DNA of 64,000 nucleotides from Pukyongia sp. (GTDB taxonomy: Bacteria > Bacteroidota > Bacteroidia > Flavobacteriales > Flavobacteriaceae). The stretch's first letter is position 1. Every line of letters starts with the position of its first letter. The stretch is from the NCBI GenBank assembly GCA_030148705.1, contig JASBSY010000006.1, positions 208,309 through 272,308 of the forward strand, given 5' to 3'. Made by a program: the position numbers and the translations under genes. Below, piece by piece: positions 35,635 through 44,232 of this stretch. The notes under the pieces are model-generated. The model made no database searches, was not told the origin of the DNA, and was given only the letters and a program-made list of their open reading frames with translations.

Positions 35635-36246
35635 ATGACCGCTAAAATTCTTTACATCTTAACAATCCTCAGTTGCCAGAGTCTCTTCTCTCAGGGCCTG
35701 AAAGTGTTGATAAGTGAAGAGAAGACGGGCCGACGTGTAGAACTGCTGGCTGAAAACAAGACAAACGATACTTTAAATGTGTTGCTCACCGTGAATGCGG
35801 AAGGTTACAGGCGTTCATCCTTAAAGCCCATTGTTAGGGACATTCCGCCCTTGGAACGAGTTCCGATGATCACGCTCATCGAACTGGATGGCGTGGAATC
35901 CCGTTATACTTTCGACCTGGTTGTAAATGAGCCCGGTTCGGAAAAATTGTTTGAAGAAACATCGCCCGAGCGCGATATTGAAAGGGTATTAGCGAACCAG
36001 CTGGTTATTTTCACCACTGAAAACTGTACAAAATGCGACCGATTGATCGAAACGCTTGAACAAAACCACATCCAACACAGATTGTTCACGGTAGAGGAAG
36101 ATGCTTTAATATACCGACAGTTTATGTCCTACGTTGAGAGACGGCTCAACAGTAGCAACCGACCCCAATTTCCAATGATATGGAATCGGGATAGCGTTAT
36201 TTTCGGTTATGATACCATAGAAGCGCTATTACCGATGCTGAAATAA
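35635..36246 (+). CDS. Exported protein with C-terminal glutaredoxin-like domain
   Basis: About 203 residues. A signal peptide (ILYILTILSCQSLFSQ) is followed by an about 80-residue beta-rich part (GLKVLISEEKTGRRVELLAE). From about residue 122 a thioredoxin-fold segment begins QLVIFTTENCTKCDRLIETL, with a CxxC motif at C131/C134. The end lacks a clear cis-proline TVP motif (FPMIWNRDSVIFGYDT may serve). In the periplasm this could be a disulfide reductase or a carrier. The start at 35635 is supported by a promoter directly upstream. It converges on the E2 gene, 15 bases apart. Confidence 0.72.
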   Translation: MTAKILYILTILSCQSLFSQGLKVLISEEKTGRRVELLAENKTNDTLNVLLTVNAEGYRRSSLKPIVRDIPPLERVPMITLIELDGVESRYTFDLVVNEPGSEKLFEETSPERDIERVLANQLVIFTTENCTKCDRLIETLEQNHIQHRLFTVEEDALIYRQFMSYVERRLNSSNRPQFPMIWNRDSVIFGYDTIEALLPMLK

Positions 36247-36261
36247 ATTGAATTTTTGCGA

Positions 36262-37581
36262 TTAGATCACCCTGTTCACATCCCAGGCCTCGAGATAATC
36301 GGCAACTGCCTTTACAAACTGGCCACCCAACGCACCGTTTACAACCCTGTGGTCGTAGCTGTGCGATAAGAACATCTTATAGCGTATCCCTATGAAGTCA
36401 CCCTCCGGAGTCTCGATTACTGCAGGAACTTTCCTGATGGCGCCCAGGGCCAGTATCCCTACCTGTGGTTGATTTATAATTGGAGTCCCCATGATACTGC
36501 CAAAGGTTCCAACATTGGTGACCGTATAGGTGCCACCCTGGATCTCATCGGGTTTTAACTGGTTGTTCCTGGCTCGGTTTGCCAGGTCGTTCACCGCTTT
36601 ACTCATCCCAACCAGGTTTAGTTGGTCGGCATTTTTTATAACCGGAACGATCAGGTTTCCATCGCCCAGTGCCGCGGCCATACCGAGATTAATATTTTTT
36701 CGCTTGATGATCTTATCGCCATCTACGGAGATGTTCATCATGGGGTAATCCTTAAGGGCCTTGGCTACCGCCTCCATAAAGATTGGCGTGAAGGTTAGAT
36801 TCTCGCCTTCTCTTTTTTGAAAATCGGACTTTACCTTATTCCTCCAGTTCCATATTTTCGTGACATCGCATTCCACAAAACTCTGAACATGAGCCGATGT
36901 TTGTACGCTGTCTACCATGTGATGGGCAATTAATTTCCCCATACGTGTCATCTCGATAATCTCGTCACCCCCGTTTACAGATACAGGTGTGGCCGGTTTG
37001 CTAACCTGCTTTTGCTCAGGTTTTGCTTGCTGAGGCTGTTCCGTGGAAGTTTTTGTGACGGCCTGTCCCCGGCTGTCCAGAAAGGCCAGAATATCGTTTT
37101 TGGTTACCCTACCATCCTTGCCGCTACCCTGAATGGCGTCCAGTTCGGATTGAGTGATCTTTTCCTTAGCTGCTATATTCTTCACCAGGGGCGAATAAAA
37201 GCGTTCGCCCGAACTCTCTATAACAGGCTGTGTGGCTTCTTTAGCTGCTTCCACCCTTTCTTCCACGGCCGCAACAATCTCCGGGGCCGGTGCTTTCTCC
37301 TCAGCAGCCGGTGTTTCCGAGGGTTGAGCCCCTTCCTCTCCATTCGTCTCGATAATAGCTATGGTTTGGCCAACCTGCACGACCTCATCGGCTTCAAACA
37401 GTTTCTCAATCAAGACACCATCTACTTCACTGGGTACTTCGCTATCAACCTTATCGGTTGCGATTTCCAGTACAGCTTCATCTGCTTCAATTGTATCGCC
37501 AACTTCCTTTAACCAGTTGGTAACAGTTGCTTCTGCTACGCTTTCACCCATTTTGGGAAGCTTTAATTCAAACTTTGCCAT
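36262..37581 (-). CDS. 2-oxo acid dehydrogenase E2 acyltransferase
   Basis: Dihydrolipoamide acyltransferase of 439 residues. The lipoyl domain is at 1-77 with lipoyl lysine K44 in ATDKVDSEV. An Ala/Pro/Glu-rich linker leads to a peripheral subunit-binding domain at about 130-170 (YSPLVKNIAAKEKI). The catalytic domain ends in SHSYDHRVVNGALGG with catalytic H411. At position 415 the usual aspartate of HRxxDG is asparagine. Acyl specificity (branched-chain, pyruvate or oxoglutarate) cannot be fixed from sequence, though the branched-chain type is most likely. E1 and E3 are not in the window. A -7 element lies upstream. Confidence 0.9.
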   Translation of the reverse strand: MAKFELKLPKMGESVAEATVTNWLKEVGDTIEADEAVLEIATDKVDSEVPSEVDGVLIEKLFEADEVVQVGQTIAIIETNGEEGAQPSETPAAEEKAPAPEIVAAVEERVEAAKEATQPVIESSGERFYSPLVKNIAAKEKITQSELDAIQGSGKDGRVTKNDILAFLDSRGQAVTKTSTEQPQQAKPEQKQVSKPATPVSVNGGDEIIEMTRMGKLIAHHMVDSVQTSAHVQSFVECDVTKIWNWRNKVKSDFQKREGENLTFTPIFMEAVAKALKDYPMMNISVDGDKIIKRKNINLGMAAALGDGNLIVPVIKNADQLNLVGMSKAVNDLANRARNNQLKPDEIQGGTYTVTNVGTFGSIMGTPIINQPQVGILALGAIRKVPAVIETPEGDFIGIRYKMFLSHSYDHRVVNGALGGQFVKAVADYLEAWDVNRVI

Positions 37582-37619
37582 AAAAAATTATCTTTCTGTT
37601 GCGGGGTTTATTCGCGCCA

Positions 37620-37627
37620 CAAAATTA
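37620..37627 (-). promoter_or_regulatory. E2 gene -7 promoter element
   Basis: TAATTTTG on the minus strand, an exact TAnnTTTG match about 40 bases before the E2 ATG, in the 78-base gap after the GT2 gene. Confidence 0.45.
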
Positions 37628-37659
37628 GTCAATTTTTAAAAGTTAGAGATTGAAATGTC

Positions 37660-38790
37660 TTAAAAAACGATAACACTGCCCTTTTCATCACTTCTGTCGC
37701 TGCCAATGATGAAATTACAGCCGGCCGGCCGTATGCGGAAGCGGTTATTGCGATTCTTCATTCTGTCCATTACCATAAAGATCTGGTTATAAGACATATA
37801 ATTTTCATCAAAGACCAGCATGGTATTGCTGAGATCGCCGTCGTTAAGGAGCAGCTTAGAGGCAGATTTTACGGGAATATCGATTTTTTCTGAAAGTGCT
37901 TTTAACAGGTTGAGGTTATCGGTTATAACAATGGCCTCCTTAACCGCAGGCCCCGGTTTATCCGGTTTCCGCATCTTCAGTTTTCTCAGACTCTTTGAAG
38001 CGGCAATGCCCGCCTGAACCATTGCGTTCATAAGCAGGTTGCTGTTGTAGTGTTTTTTGTAGAAAATCTTCATTGCCCCGTAGAACCGATCGAGATAAGC
38101 CCCGTGCATTTGCGGGCTTTCACCTTTGTAATGGAGAATCCCATTATTGCCGTAATAATAATTCCGGTAGCCGGCGGCCAATAACTTATAGGAAAAGTCG
38201 ATATCCTCCCCGTACATAAAATAGTCCTCGTCGAAGCCGTTTACTTCTGTGTAAACCGCTCGTTTGACAAGCATAAATGCACCGGGCAAAACATCTACCT
38301 CGCCCTGCTGCCAGTCGGTGATATCATTGGCGTAATAACTGTTTTTTCGTTTTGCCAGGCCGAGCAGTTTCAGTATTGATGCTTTGGGGGTAGGCAGGTT
38401 TCTTTTGCTTTCGGGAAGAAAGTTTCCCGTGCCGTCCATCAGCCGCACGCCCATGGCACCCATATGGGGAAGACCTGCAGCCACATTAAGACAATCGGTA
38501 AAGATATTATGGGGTACGGCCGTATCGGGATTCAGGATACATAAATACTCCCCCTTTGCGGCTGCTACTGCCTGGTTGTTTGCCTTGCTAAAACCAACAT
38601 TTTCGGAATTTTCAATGAGGTGTATTCGTGGAAACAGTTCTTTAACCATGGCACAACTCTCATCTTCCGAATTATTGTCGATTACGATAATTTCGGCATC
38701 TATCGAACGAATGGCCTGCTGCACACTCTTAATCGTCTGTTCCAGGAAGTACCGGACATTGTAATTGAGTATGACTACCGAAAGTTTCAT
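37660..38790 (-). CDS. GT2 family glycosyltransferase with extra C-terminal domain
   Basis: A 376-residue protein. The first 270 residues are a GT-A glycosyltransferase: SVVILNYNVRYFLEQ, IVIDNNSEDES, NVGFSKANNQ, ILNPDTAVP (DxD-like) and GFDEDYFMYGEDIDFSYKL, the pattern of rhamnosyl- and related transferases. The last 100 residues (from about VKEAIVITDN to the end) form a separate alpha/beta segment I cannot assign. It starts 3 bases after recR and is probably in the same transcript. It may build a surface polysaccharide, though no glycan cluster is present. Confidence 0.87.
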   Translation of the reverse strand: MKLSVVILNYNVRYFLEQTIKSVQQAIRSIDAEIIVIDNNSEDESCAMVKELFPRIHLIENSENVGFSKANNQAVAAAKGEYLCILNPDTAVPHNIFTDCLNVAAGLPHMGAMGVRLMDGTGNFLPESKRNLPTPKASILKLLGLAKRKNSYYANDITDWQQGEVDVLPGAFMLVKRAVYTEVNGFDEDYFMYGEDIDFSYKLLAAGYRNYYYGNNGILHYKGESPQMHGAYLDRFYGAMKIFYKKHYNSNLLMNAMVQAGIAASKSLRKLKMRKPDKPGPAVKEAIVITDNLNLLKALSEKIDIPVKSASKLLLNDGDLSNTMLVFDENYMSYNQIFMVMDRMKNRNNRFRIRPAGCNFIIGSDRSDEKGSVIVF

Positions 38791-38793
38791 CGG

Positions 38794-39414
38794 CTATGAG
38801 CTTTTAAGAGAGGATTCGAAAGGAATTCGATTCAGAATACTGCGCCCCAGGGTGACCTCATCGGCGTATTCCAGCTCATCCCCTACGGCAATTCCCCTGG
38901 CTATGGTAGTTGAGAGTATATTATATACTTCTATCTGTTTAAAAATATAGAAATTAGTGGTGTCGCCTTCCATGGTTGAACTCAGGGCGAAGATAAGTTC
39001 ATCGACCTTTTCTTCCTTTACTTTTTGAACCAGAGAACCAATAGTGAGATCTCCCGGGCCAACCCCGTCCATAGGTGATATTTTACCTCCCAGCACGTGA
39101 TAATGTCCCCTGAACTGGCTGGTATTCTCAATGGCCATCACATCCCGGATGTCCTCAACAACACAAATAATCCGTTCATTCCGATTGGGGTTTGCGCAAA
39201 TCTGGCAAAGGGTGGTGTCTGAAATATTATGACAATTGGTGCAGAAATTTATCTGCGACCGCATGGTTTCCAGGGCCGTTGCCAATTCGAGGGTGTGTTC
39301 GGCAGGTCGTTTTAACAGATGAAGCACCAACCGAAGGGCTGTTCTTTTGCCAATCCCCGGTAATTGAGACATCTCGTTAACAGCATTTTCAAGTAATTTT
39401 GATGAAAATTCCAT
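38794..39414 (-). CDS. recR: Recombination protein RecR
   Basis: With RecO and RecF it loads RecA on gapped DNA. About 206 residues: the helix-hairpin-helix [12 protein letters not shown], the zinc finger with C58, C61, C70 and C73 (CTNC...CQIC), then a Toprim domain with [13 protein letters not shown] and [14 protein letters not shown]. Start at 39414 by similarity, since an upstream ATG seven codons earlier adds nothing conserved. Followed after 3 bases by the GT2 gene. Confidence 0.96.
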   Translation of the reverse strand: MEFSSKLLENAVNEMSQLPGIGKRTALRLVLHLLKRPAEHTLELATALETMRSQINFCTNCHNISDTTLCQICANPNRNERIICVVEDIRDVMAIENTSQFRGHYHVLGGKISPMDGVGPGDLTIGSLVQKVKEEKVDELIFALSSTMEGDTTNFYIFKQIEVYNILSTTIARGIAVGDELEYADEVTLGRSILNRIPFESSLKSS

Positions 39415-39440
39415 AGCATAGATTGATAGCGGCAAGATAG

Positions 39441-39485
39441 AAAAAAAGCCTCAGAAATTGCCCGATCTCAACGCTTGTCTGAAGC
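39441..39485 (-). terminator. Terminator of the T9SS propeller gene
   Basis: On the minus strand an 8-base stem (GCTTCAGA/TCTGAGGC, one wobble) around a 22-base loop, followed by seven T. It begins 9 bases beyond the stop at 39495. Confidence 0.6.
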
Positions 39486-39494
39486 ATGGAATTA

Positions 39495-41978
39495 CTATTT
39501 CCTGATAAATTTCCGTGTTACCGTTCCACTTTCAGAAGTTATCCGTGCAAAGTACACTCCTGCATCTAACATGGAAATGTCCAGGGGATGAGATGGGGTG
39601 ACCTCTTTTTCATAACGAAGCAGTTTTCCGCTTGAATCGAAAATTCGCACTTCCGCATTAAAAAGTAGTTCCGAGCCAATATAGAGTTCATCTCCTGCAG
39701 GGTTTGGATAGACTATCGGTAGTTTTTCTGAAGCATGATCTGAAGTTCCAAGAATCACTTCAGCTACAGGGGAAGCCCACGTGCCTCTGCCGTAGGTAGC
39801 TGCGTAGATCTTGCCATCGGCATAGTTGATCTCCAGTTCATTGATGATAACGTTTGGTAAATTGGTATTATATGGCTGCCATTCGGTAAGGGTGTCATCG
39901 ATATAATAAATACCATAGTCCATGCCCACATAAAGACCATTGGCCTCGTTATCCTGCCATACCACAGCCAGAGAACTAAAAGCCGGCAAGTTCTTTCTAT
40001 AGCTTTCCCAGCTGTTCCCTCCGTCGGTCGATACATATACCCGCTGCCCGTTGGCAACAGCGACGGCAATCCTGTTTTCGTCGGTTGGGTGGACGGCTAT
40101 GGAATTGATGGAGCCGCCCGGATTGGTGACATTTACCCAGGGAGTGGCACCTCCGTCTTCGGTCTTATACAATATTCCTGCATTGCTGGCGTAAATAACC
40201 TGGTTATTAGACGGCGCTACTTTTAAGTGGTCCAGGTTAGACCCGAAGTTCTGGGATATGGCCGTCCAGGTAATCCCTTTGTTGATGGATTTATAGACTG
40301 TATTGTAGGCCACATAGACTGTATTGGTCTGCTGGGGGTCCTGTTCGAAGGGCGTCACCCATTCTCCCGAACCGGAACCTGGCTCATTTAAACCTATCAG
40401 CGTAGTCCCGGCATCTTCAGTGCGGTAAAGCGAACCAAATTGTATGGAGCCGTACATTATATCGGAATTGTCCTTATCTACAAAGCCTTCCATCCCATCG
40501 GCACCTATCCAGTCCTGCCATCCGTCGGCCTCAGAATAAAAAGAACTTCCGTTGTCCTGGGAACCGCCGGTAATGACCACCTGTGGGGTTTGGGAAACCC
40601 CGATCTTATACCACTGTCTGATACCGAGCCCCGACGTAAGATCTTCGTAATAATCTGCATTGATCACAGCAGTATTCTCGGCTTTAAAGATTCCGCCATC
40701 GGTACCGACAAAGAGAGTACTATCGTTAAATAGCAGCAAGTCAACATCGGCATGACAATACCCAATATTAGCCGCTGCCGCACTTCCCGGGATCCAGTCG
40801 GAGGTACAGCTAAAAGAAACGCCCCCATTTGTTGAACGCCAGGTTAAGATGCCTGCAATGTGTACTTCATTTGCGTTTTGTGGGTTAACGGCAATATCCA
40901 TGTCGCGCGGTGCCTGCCCGCTGTTGTCCCCGGCAGTTGTACTATACCCGAAGTAATTGTTCGATCCGTGATTGAGCTCTGTAAAGCTGTCGCCACTATT
41001 GGTTGAAACATAGAACCCGCCAAAAATGCCGGAGTCTGCTTCTACAACATAGACTTTGTCGGCATCGTCGGGTGATACTCCGATCATCTTGGCGTCGTTG
41101 TTAAACCCGCCTATACTGCTAAATGTTTGTCCGCCGTCGGTGGATTTGTGAAAGCCGTCACCCGAGGCATATACCACATTTGGGTCTCCCGGTTTGAATT
41201 CTACGTCGTACCCCTTATTGTCTATTCCCAGGTTCATCCAGCTGGCTCCTCCATCGGTACTTCTGTAAATTCCCGCATTCTGTGAACAGGCGAAAATGAG
41301 GTTCGAATTGGAAGGGTGGATTACAATCTTATTGATAAGGGAATTGCTCATATCGGCCAACAGGTTCCATGTTGCTCCGGCATCGGTGGATTTAAAGATA
41401 ATCCCGCTGGAGGATCCAAAATAGTAGATGTTGGAATTGGCCGGGTCTATAGTCACCGAATAAACAGCCATATTGGAGAAGAAATCGTTCAGGGGCAGCC
41501 AGGTTTGGCCTCCGTCTGTAGTCTTCCACACCCCTCCCGTCTGGGCGCCTATGATAATATGGTCGCTGTTCGTCTCATCGATCGCTATGCCGGTAATCCT
41601 TCCCACTCCCGGGTTCCAGCTGGTAGTTGCGTTCCACTCCCTTGGACCCAATTCCTCCCAATTATCAGTTAACTGTTGCCGGTTCCCATCGGTTTCGTTA
41701 AGATATGCGTTATAACGCTCAAATTCGGTAAGCGATTCTTCCACTGTGGGCAAATAGCCATTCTCCTTCACCCTGCGAAGGGCCATGTACTCCCAGCGTT
41801 TGAATTCCTTGTATCCCGATCCGCGGCCTTTATCTTTGTTTTCGAAATAATCTTCGGCCGCAGTTATAACTTCCTGCACAGGGTAAGTGCCTGCATCGAT
41901 CATTTGTAAATATTCCTGGGAATTGATCCCATGAATTGATAAACACAGGAAAACGGTAAAATACAACTTCAATTTCAT
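39495..41978 (-). CDS. T9SS-secreted VPS10/BNR-type beta-propeller protein
   Basis: An 827-residue secreted protein. The signal peptide covers about residues 1-20 (FLCLSIHGINSQ). A conserved lead follows with KGRGSGYKEFKRWEYMALRRV. About ten repeats of the sortilin/BNR kind are built round STDGG, for example WKTTDGGQTW, YRSTDGGASW, FKSTDAGATW and YKTEDGGATP. The last 80 residues are a type A type IX sorting domain (YPNPAGDELYI, DAGVYFARI, KFIRK), so it is exported through the outer membrane by T9SS. No catalytic residues were recognised. It is a paralogue of the protein at 52907-56470. Confidence 0.9.
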   Translation of the reverse strand: MKLKLYFTVFLCLSIHGINSQEYLQMIDAGTYPVQEVITAAEDYFENKDKGRGSGYKEFKRWEYMALRRVKENGYLPTVEESLTEFERYNAYLNETDGNRQQLTDNWEELGPREWNATTSWNPGVGRITGIAIDETNSDHIIIGAQTGGVWKTTDGGQTWLPLNDFFSNMAVYSVTIDPANSNIYYFGSSSGIIFKSTDAGATWNLLADMSNSLINKIVIHPSNSNLIFACSQNAGIYRSTDGGASWMNLGIDNKGYDVEFKPGDPNVVYASGDGFHKSTDGGQTFSSIGGFNNDAKMIGVSPDDADKVYVVEADSGIFGGFYVSTNSGDSFTELNHGSNNYFGYSTTAGDNSGQAPRDMDIAVNPQNANEVHIAGILTWRSTNGGVSFSCTSDWIPGSAAAANIGYCHADVDLLLFNDSTLFVGTDGGIFKAENTAVINADYYEDLTSGLGIRQWYKIGVSQTPQVVITGGSQDNGSSFYSEADGWQDWIGADGMEGFVDKDNSDIMYGSIQFGSLYRTEDAGTTLIGLNEPGSGSGEWVTPFEQDPQQTNTVYVAYNTVYKSINKGITWTAISQNFGSNLDHLKVAPSNNQVIYASNAGILYKTEDGGATPWVNVTNPGGSINSIAVHPTDENRIAVAVANGQRVYVSTDGGNSWESYRKNLPAFSSLAVVWQDNEANGLYVGMDYGIYYIDDTLTEWQPYNTNLPNVIINELEINYADGKIYAATYGRGTWASPVAEVILGTSDHASEKLPIVYPNPAGDELYIGSELLFNAEVRIFDSSGKLLRYEKEVTPSHPLDISMLDAGVYFARITSESGTVTRKFIRK

Positions 41979-42018
41979 CGCAATAAAGGGTTATGGATCA
42001 GGGCGTTTATAAGTGAGG

Positions 42019-42046
42019 TAAAAGTATTAAAAAAATAAAAACCCAA
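42019..42046 (-). promoter_or_regulatory. Promoter of the T9SS propeller gene
   Basis: Minus strand TTG-N17-TACTTTTA, one base off the -7 consensus, with its -7 element 40 bases before the ATG at 41978. Confidence 0.5.
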
Positions 42047-42097
42047 TCGTTTCAAACTTTGTATTTTTACTGAGTTCCAATAAAACCGGACCCTTTT

Positions 42098-43552
42098 ATG
42101 CAGCCCATACATATAATTTACCTCATAGCAGGTTATTTCGGACTTCTCATTCTCATCTCATATTTCACCAACAAGGGCGGTAGTAACGCAGATTTTTTTA
42201 AAGCGGGGAAACGTTCTCCCTGGTATTTGGTAGCCTTTGGAATGATAGGTGCCTCCTTAAGCGGAGTTACATTCATCTCTGTTCCCGGCTGGGTAGAAGC
42301 ATCGAAGTTTAGTTATTTCCAGGTGGTGCTAGGGTATACCGTGGGCTATGCGGTGATAGGCACAGTACTATTGCCGTTGTACTACCGTATGAATCTTACT
42401 TCCATCTATTCATACCTGGACGAGCGCTTTGGTAATTATTCGTACAAGACGGGGGCTTCCTTCTTCCTGCTTTCCAGAGTGGTGGGTGCCAGTTTCCGCC
42501 TGTATCTCGTAGCCATAGTACTTGAAGAGTTCGTATTTAACAAGATAAATTTCTTTGGAAACCAGGGCGTGCCGTTCTGGGTGACGGTGACAGTTACCAT
42601 TGTACTAATTTGGTTGTACACCTTTAAAAGCGGGATCAAGACGATAGTCTGGACAGATACCCTTCAAACCCTGTTTATGTTAGTGGCTGTGGGAATAGCA
42701 ATCCATTTTGTTTCGGAAGACCTGGGAATAGCCGGCAGTGAGATCTTTGGTTATCTGGCAGAAAGTGATATGTCGCAGATTTTCTTTTTTGAAGACTGGA
42801 AGTCCGGGCAGAATTTCTTTAAACAATTTATAAGCGGTGCCTTTATCGCAATTGTAATGACCGGTCTCGACCAGGACATGATGCAAAAGAACCTCACCTG
42901 CCGAAACTTAAAGGACGCCCAGAAAAACATGTTTTGGTTTACCATTGTGCTCACCTTCGTTAATTTAATATTCCTTGCGCTCGGCTTGTTATTAACGGTC
43001 TTTGCCGAGCAAAATAACATAGCTGCAAGCGGAGACCTGTTATTTCCTACGGTAGCGTTAGAGTCGGGACTGGGAGTTGTCATAGCAGCCTCCTTCCTTC
43101 TGGGGCTTATAGCTGCAGCCTATTCCAGTGCCGACAGTGCTCTCACGGCACTGACGACCTCTTTTAGTATTGACATACTCGATCTGGAGAAAAAATACGA
43201 TCCCGAACAGCAGGTACGCATCCGTAAACGAATTCACATCCTAACTTCCCTGGTTCTGATATTGGTAATCGTGGCGTTCAAATACCTGATTGCAGACGAG
43301 TCGGTAATTGCCAAGCTGTTTACTTTTGCGGGATATACTTACGGCCCGCTGCTTGGTTTATATGCCTATGGACTTTTTACGGATTGGAAAGTTAAAGACA
43401 AGCTCGTACCGCTGGTTGCTATATGCTCGCCATTTCTAGGATACCTAATCAGTTATCTTTCCGAGCTGTGGTTTAATTTCGAGTTTGGCTTCTTTATTTT
43501 GATCCTGAACGGAGCGCTTACCTTCTTCGGATTAATACTGCTTCGTCGCTAG
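42098..43552 (+). CDS. Sodium:solute symporter family protein
   Basis: A 484-residue membrane protein with about 13 hydrophobic segments, from YLIAGYFGLLILISYF to the end. SSS-family features include KAGKRSPWYLVAFGMIGASLSGVTF near the start, ARTGLDQDMMQKNL-like sequence (TGLDQDMMQKNLTCRN), and the AAAYSSADSALTALTTSFS segment that holds the sodium site. Substrate is not evident. Sequence style is closest to the SSS members found next to CoA-binding and recR genes in flavobacteria. Its 3' end overlaps the convergent CoA-binding gene by 21 bases. Confidence 0.92.
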   Translation: MQPIHIIYLIAGYFGLLILISYFTNKGGSNADFFKAGKRSPWYLVAFGMIGASLSGVTFISVPGWVEASKFSYFQVVLGYTVGYAVIGTVLLPLYYRMNLTSIYSYLDERFGNYSYKTGASFFLLSRVVGASFRLYLVAIVLEEFVFNKINFFGNQGVPFWVTVTVTIVLIWLYTFKSGIKTIVWTDTLQTLFMLVAVGIAIHFVSEDLGIAGSEIFGYLAESDMSQIFFFEDWKSGQNFFKQFISGAFIAIVMTGLDQDMMQKNLTCRNLKDAQKNMFWFTIVLTFVNLIFLALGLLLTVFAEQNNIAASGDLLFPTVALESGLGVVIAASFLLGLIAAAYSSADSALTALTTSFSIDILDLEKKYDPEQQVRIRKRIHILTSLVLILVIVAFKYLIADESVIAKLFTFAGYTYGPLLGLYAYGLFTDWKVKDKLVPLVAICSPFLGYLISYLSELWFNFEFGFFILILNGALTFFGLILLRR

Positions 43553-43897
43553 CATGACCAGGGTACATGAAACCTCCACCTCGATGCCATTGTCTCTTAG
43601 TATGGAATAGAATTCAGAATTCTCGGTTCCCGGATTAAAAATTACCCTCTTAGGATCTAAGGATACCACGTATTCGTAATATTGAGCCTGGCGTTTGGGC
43701 GAAAGATACAGGGTAACGGTATCCACATTGTCGAAGGCTACTTTTTCGGTTTCAATTTTCACGCCGGCCGTCTCTCCTTCTTTCAGTCCGATGGCAACTA
43801 CCGGATGGTCGTATGCTGTTAATCGTTGGATAGCCAGGTAGGAATATCTTGCAGGGTTCAGACTGGCACCCAGCACAAGTGTTTTTTTCTTCGACAT
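43532..43897 (-). CDS. CoA-binding domain protein
   Basis: A 121-residue protein that is one Rossmann-like CoA_binding domain: KKTLVLGASLNPARYSYLAIQ, the VVAIGLKEGETAG turn, and RVIFNPGTENSEF. Such stand-alone domains (YccU-like) bind CoA or a nucleotide, and their role is not known. The start at 43897 is chosen because similarity begins there. The frame is open upstream but that part is unlike protein sequence. Overlaps the symporter 3' end. Confidence 0.88.
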   Translation of the reverse strand: MSKKKTLVLGASLNPARYSYLAIQRLTAYDHPVVAIGLKEGETAGVKIETEKVAFDNVDTVTLYLSPKRQAQYYEYVVSLDPKRVIFNPGTENSEFYSILRDNGIEVEVSCTLVMLATKQY

Positions 43898-44232
43898 GGG
43901 GAGCGGGTTTAAAATTAAATGTATTAAAACAAAGTTAATTATTCCTGAGAGTGTAACAAAGAAGAATACTCCTCGTCTATACAATAGAAATATTTCTCGC
44001 TTTGCTGTGAAAATTTTTACGTTGATGGTTAGTGTTAATAATAGCAGCAAAGCTTCAGACCCGGGATTCTAGATTCCGGGTTTGTTTTTTTGAGAAAAGT
44101 AGATTTTTCTGTAACAAGAAACTATTTGAAACGTCATATGGGAAATCTGATTAATCACCAGAACATAGTTCCCCAGTGTTCGGATGAACCCGGAACAATG
44201 ATATTTTTTATTCAAACTAACTCAATCAAAAA
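43898..44232. other. 335-base gap with an orphan hairpin
   Basis: No ORF of useful size is present. The only clear structure is a hairpin with T-run at 44059-44091, listed separately. The remainder is AT-rich and would hold the promoters of the CoA-binding gene and the TonB-family receptor. A TTG-N15-TAGATTTT candidate for the receptor overlaps the T-run (44082-44107) and is weak. Confidence 0.4.
44059..44091 (+). terminator. Rho-independent terminator-like hairpin with no upstream gene on the strand
   Basis: A 10-base stem with two wobbles (ACCCGG.../...CCGGGT) and a 3-base loop at 44059-44081, followed by TTGTTTTTTT. It lies 507 bases beyond the symporter stop and 142 bases before the receptor start. 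Confidence 0.55.

Noticed and set aside
43898..44050. Longer CoA-binding protein beginning at 44050.
   Set aside because: The added residues are unlike the family. The ATG at 43897 begins right at the conserved KKTLVLGAS strand.
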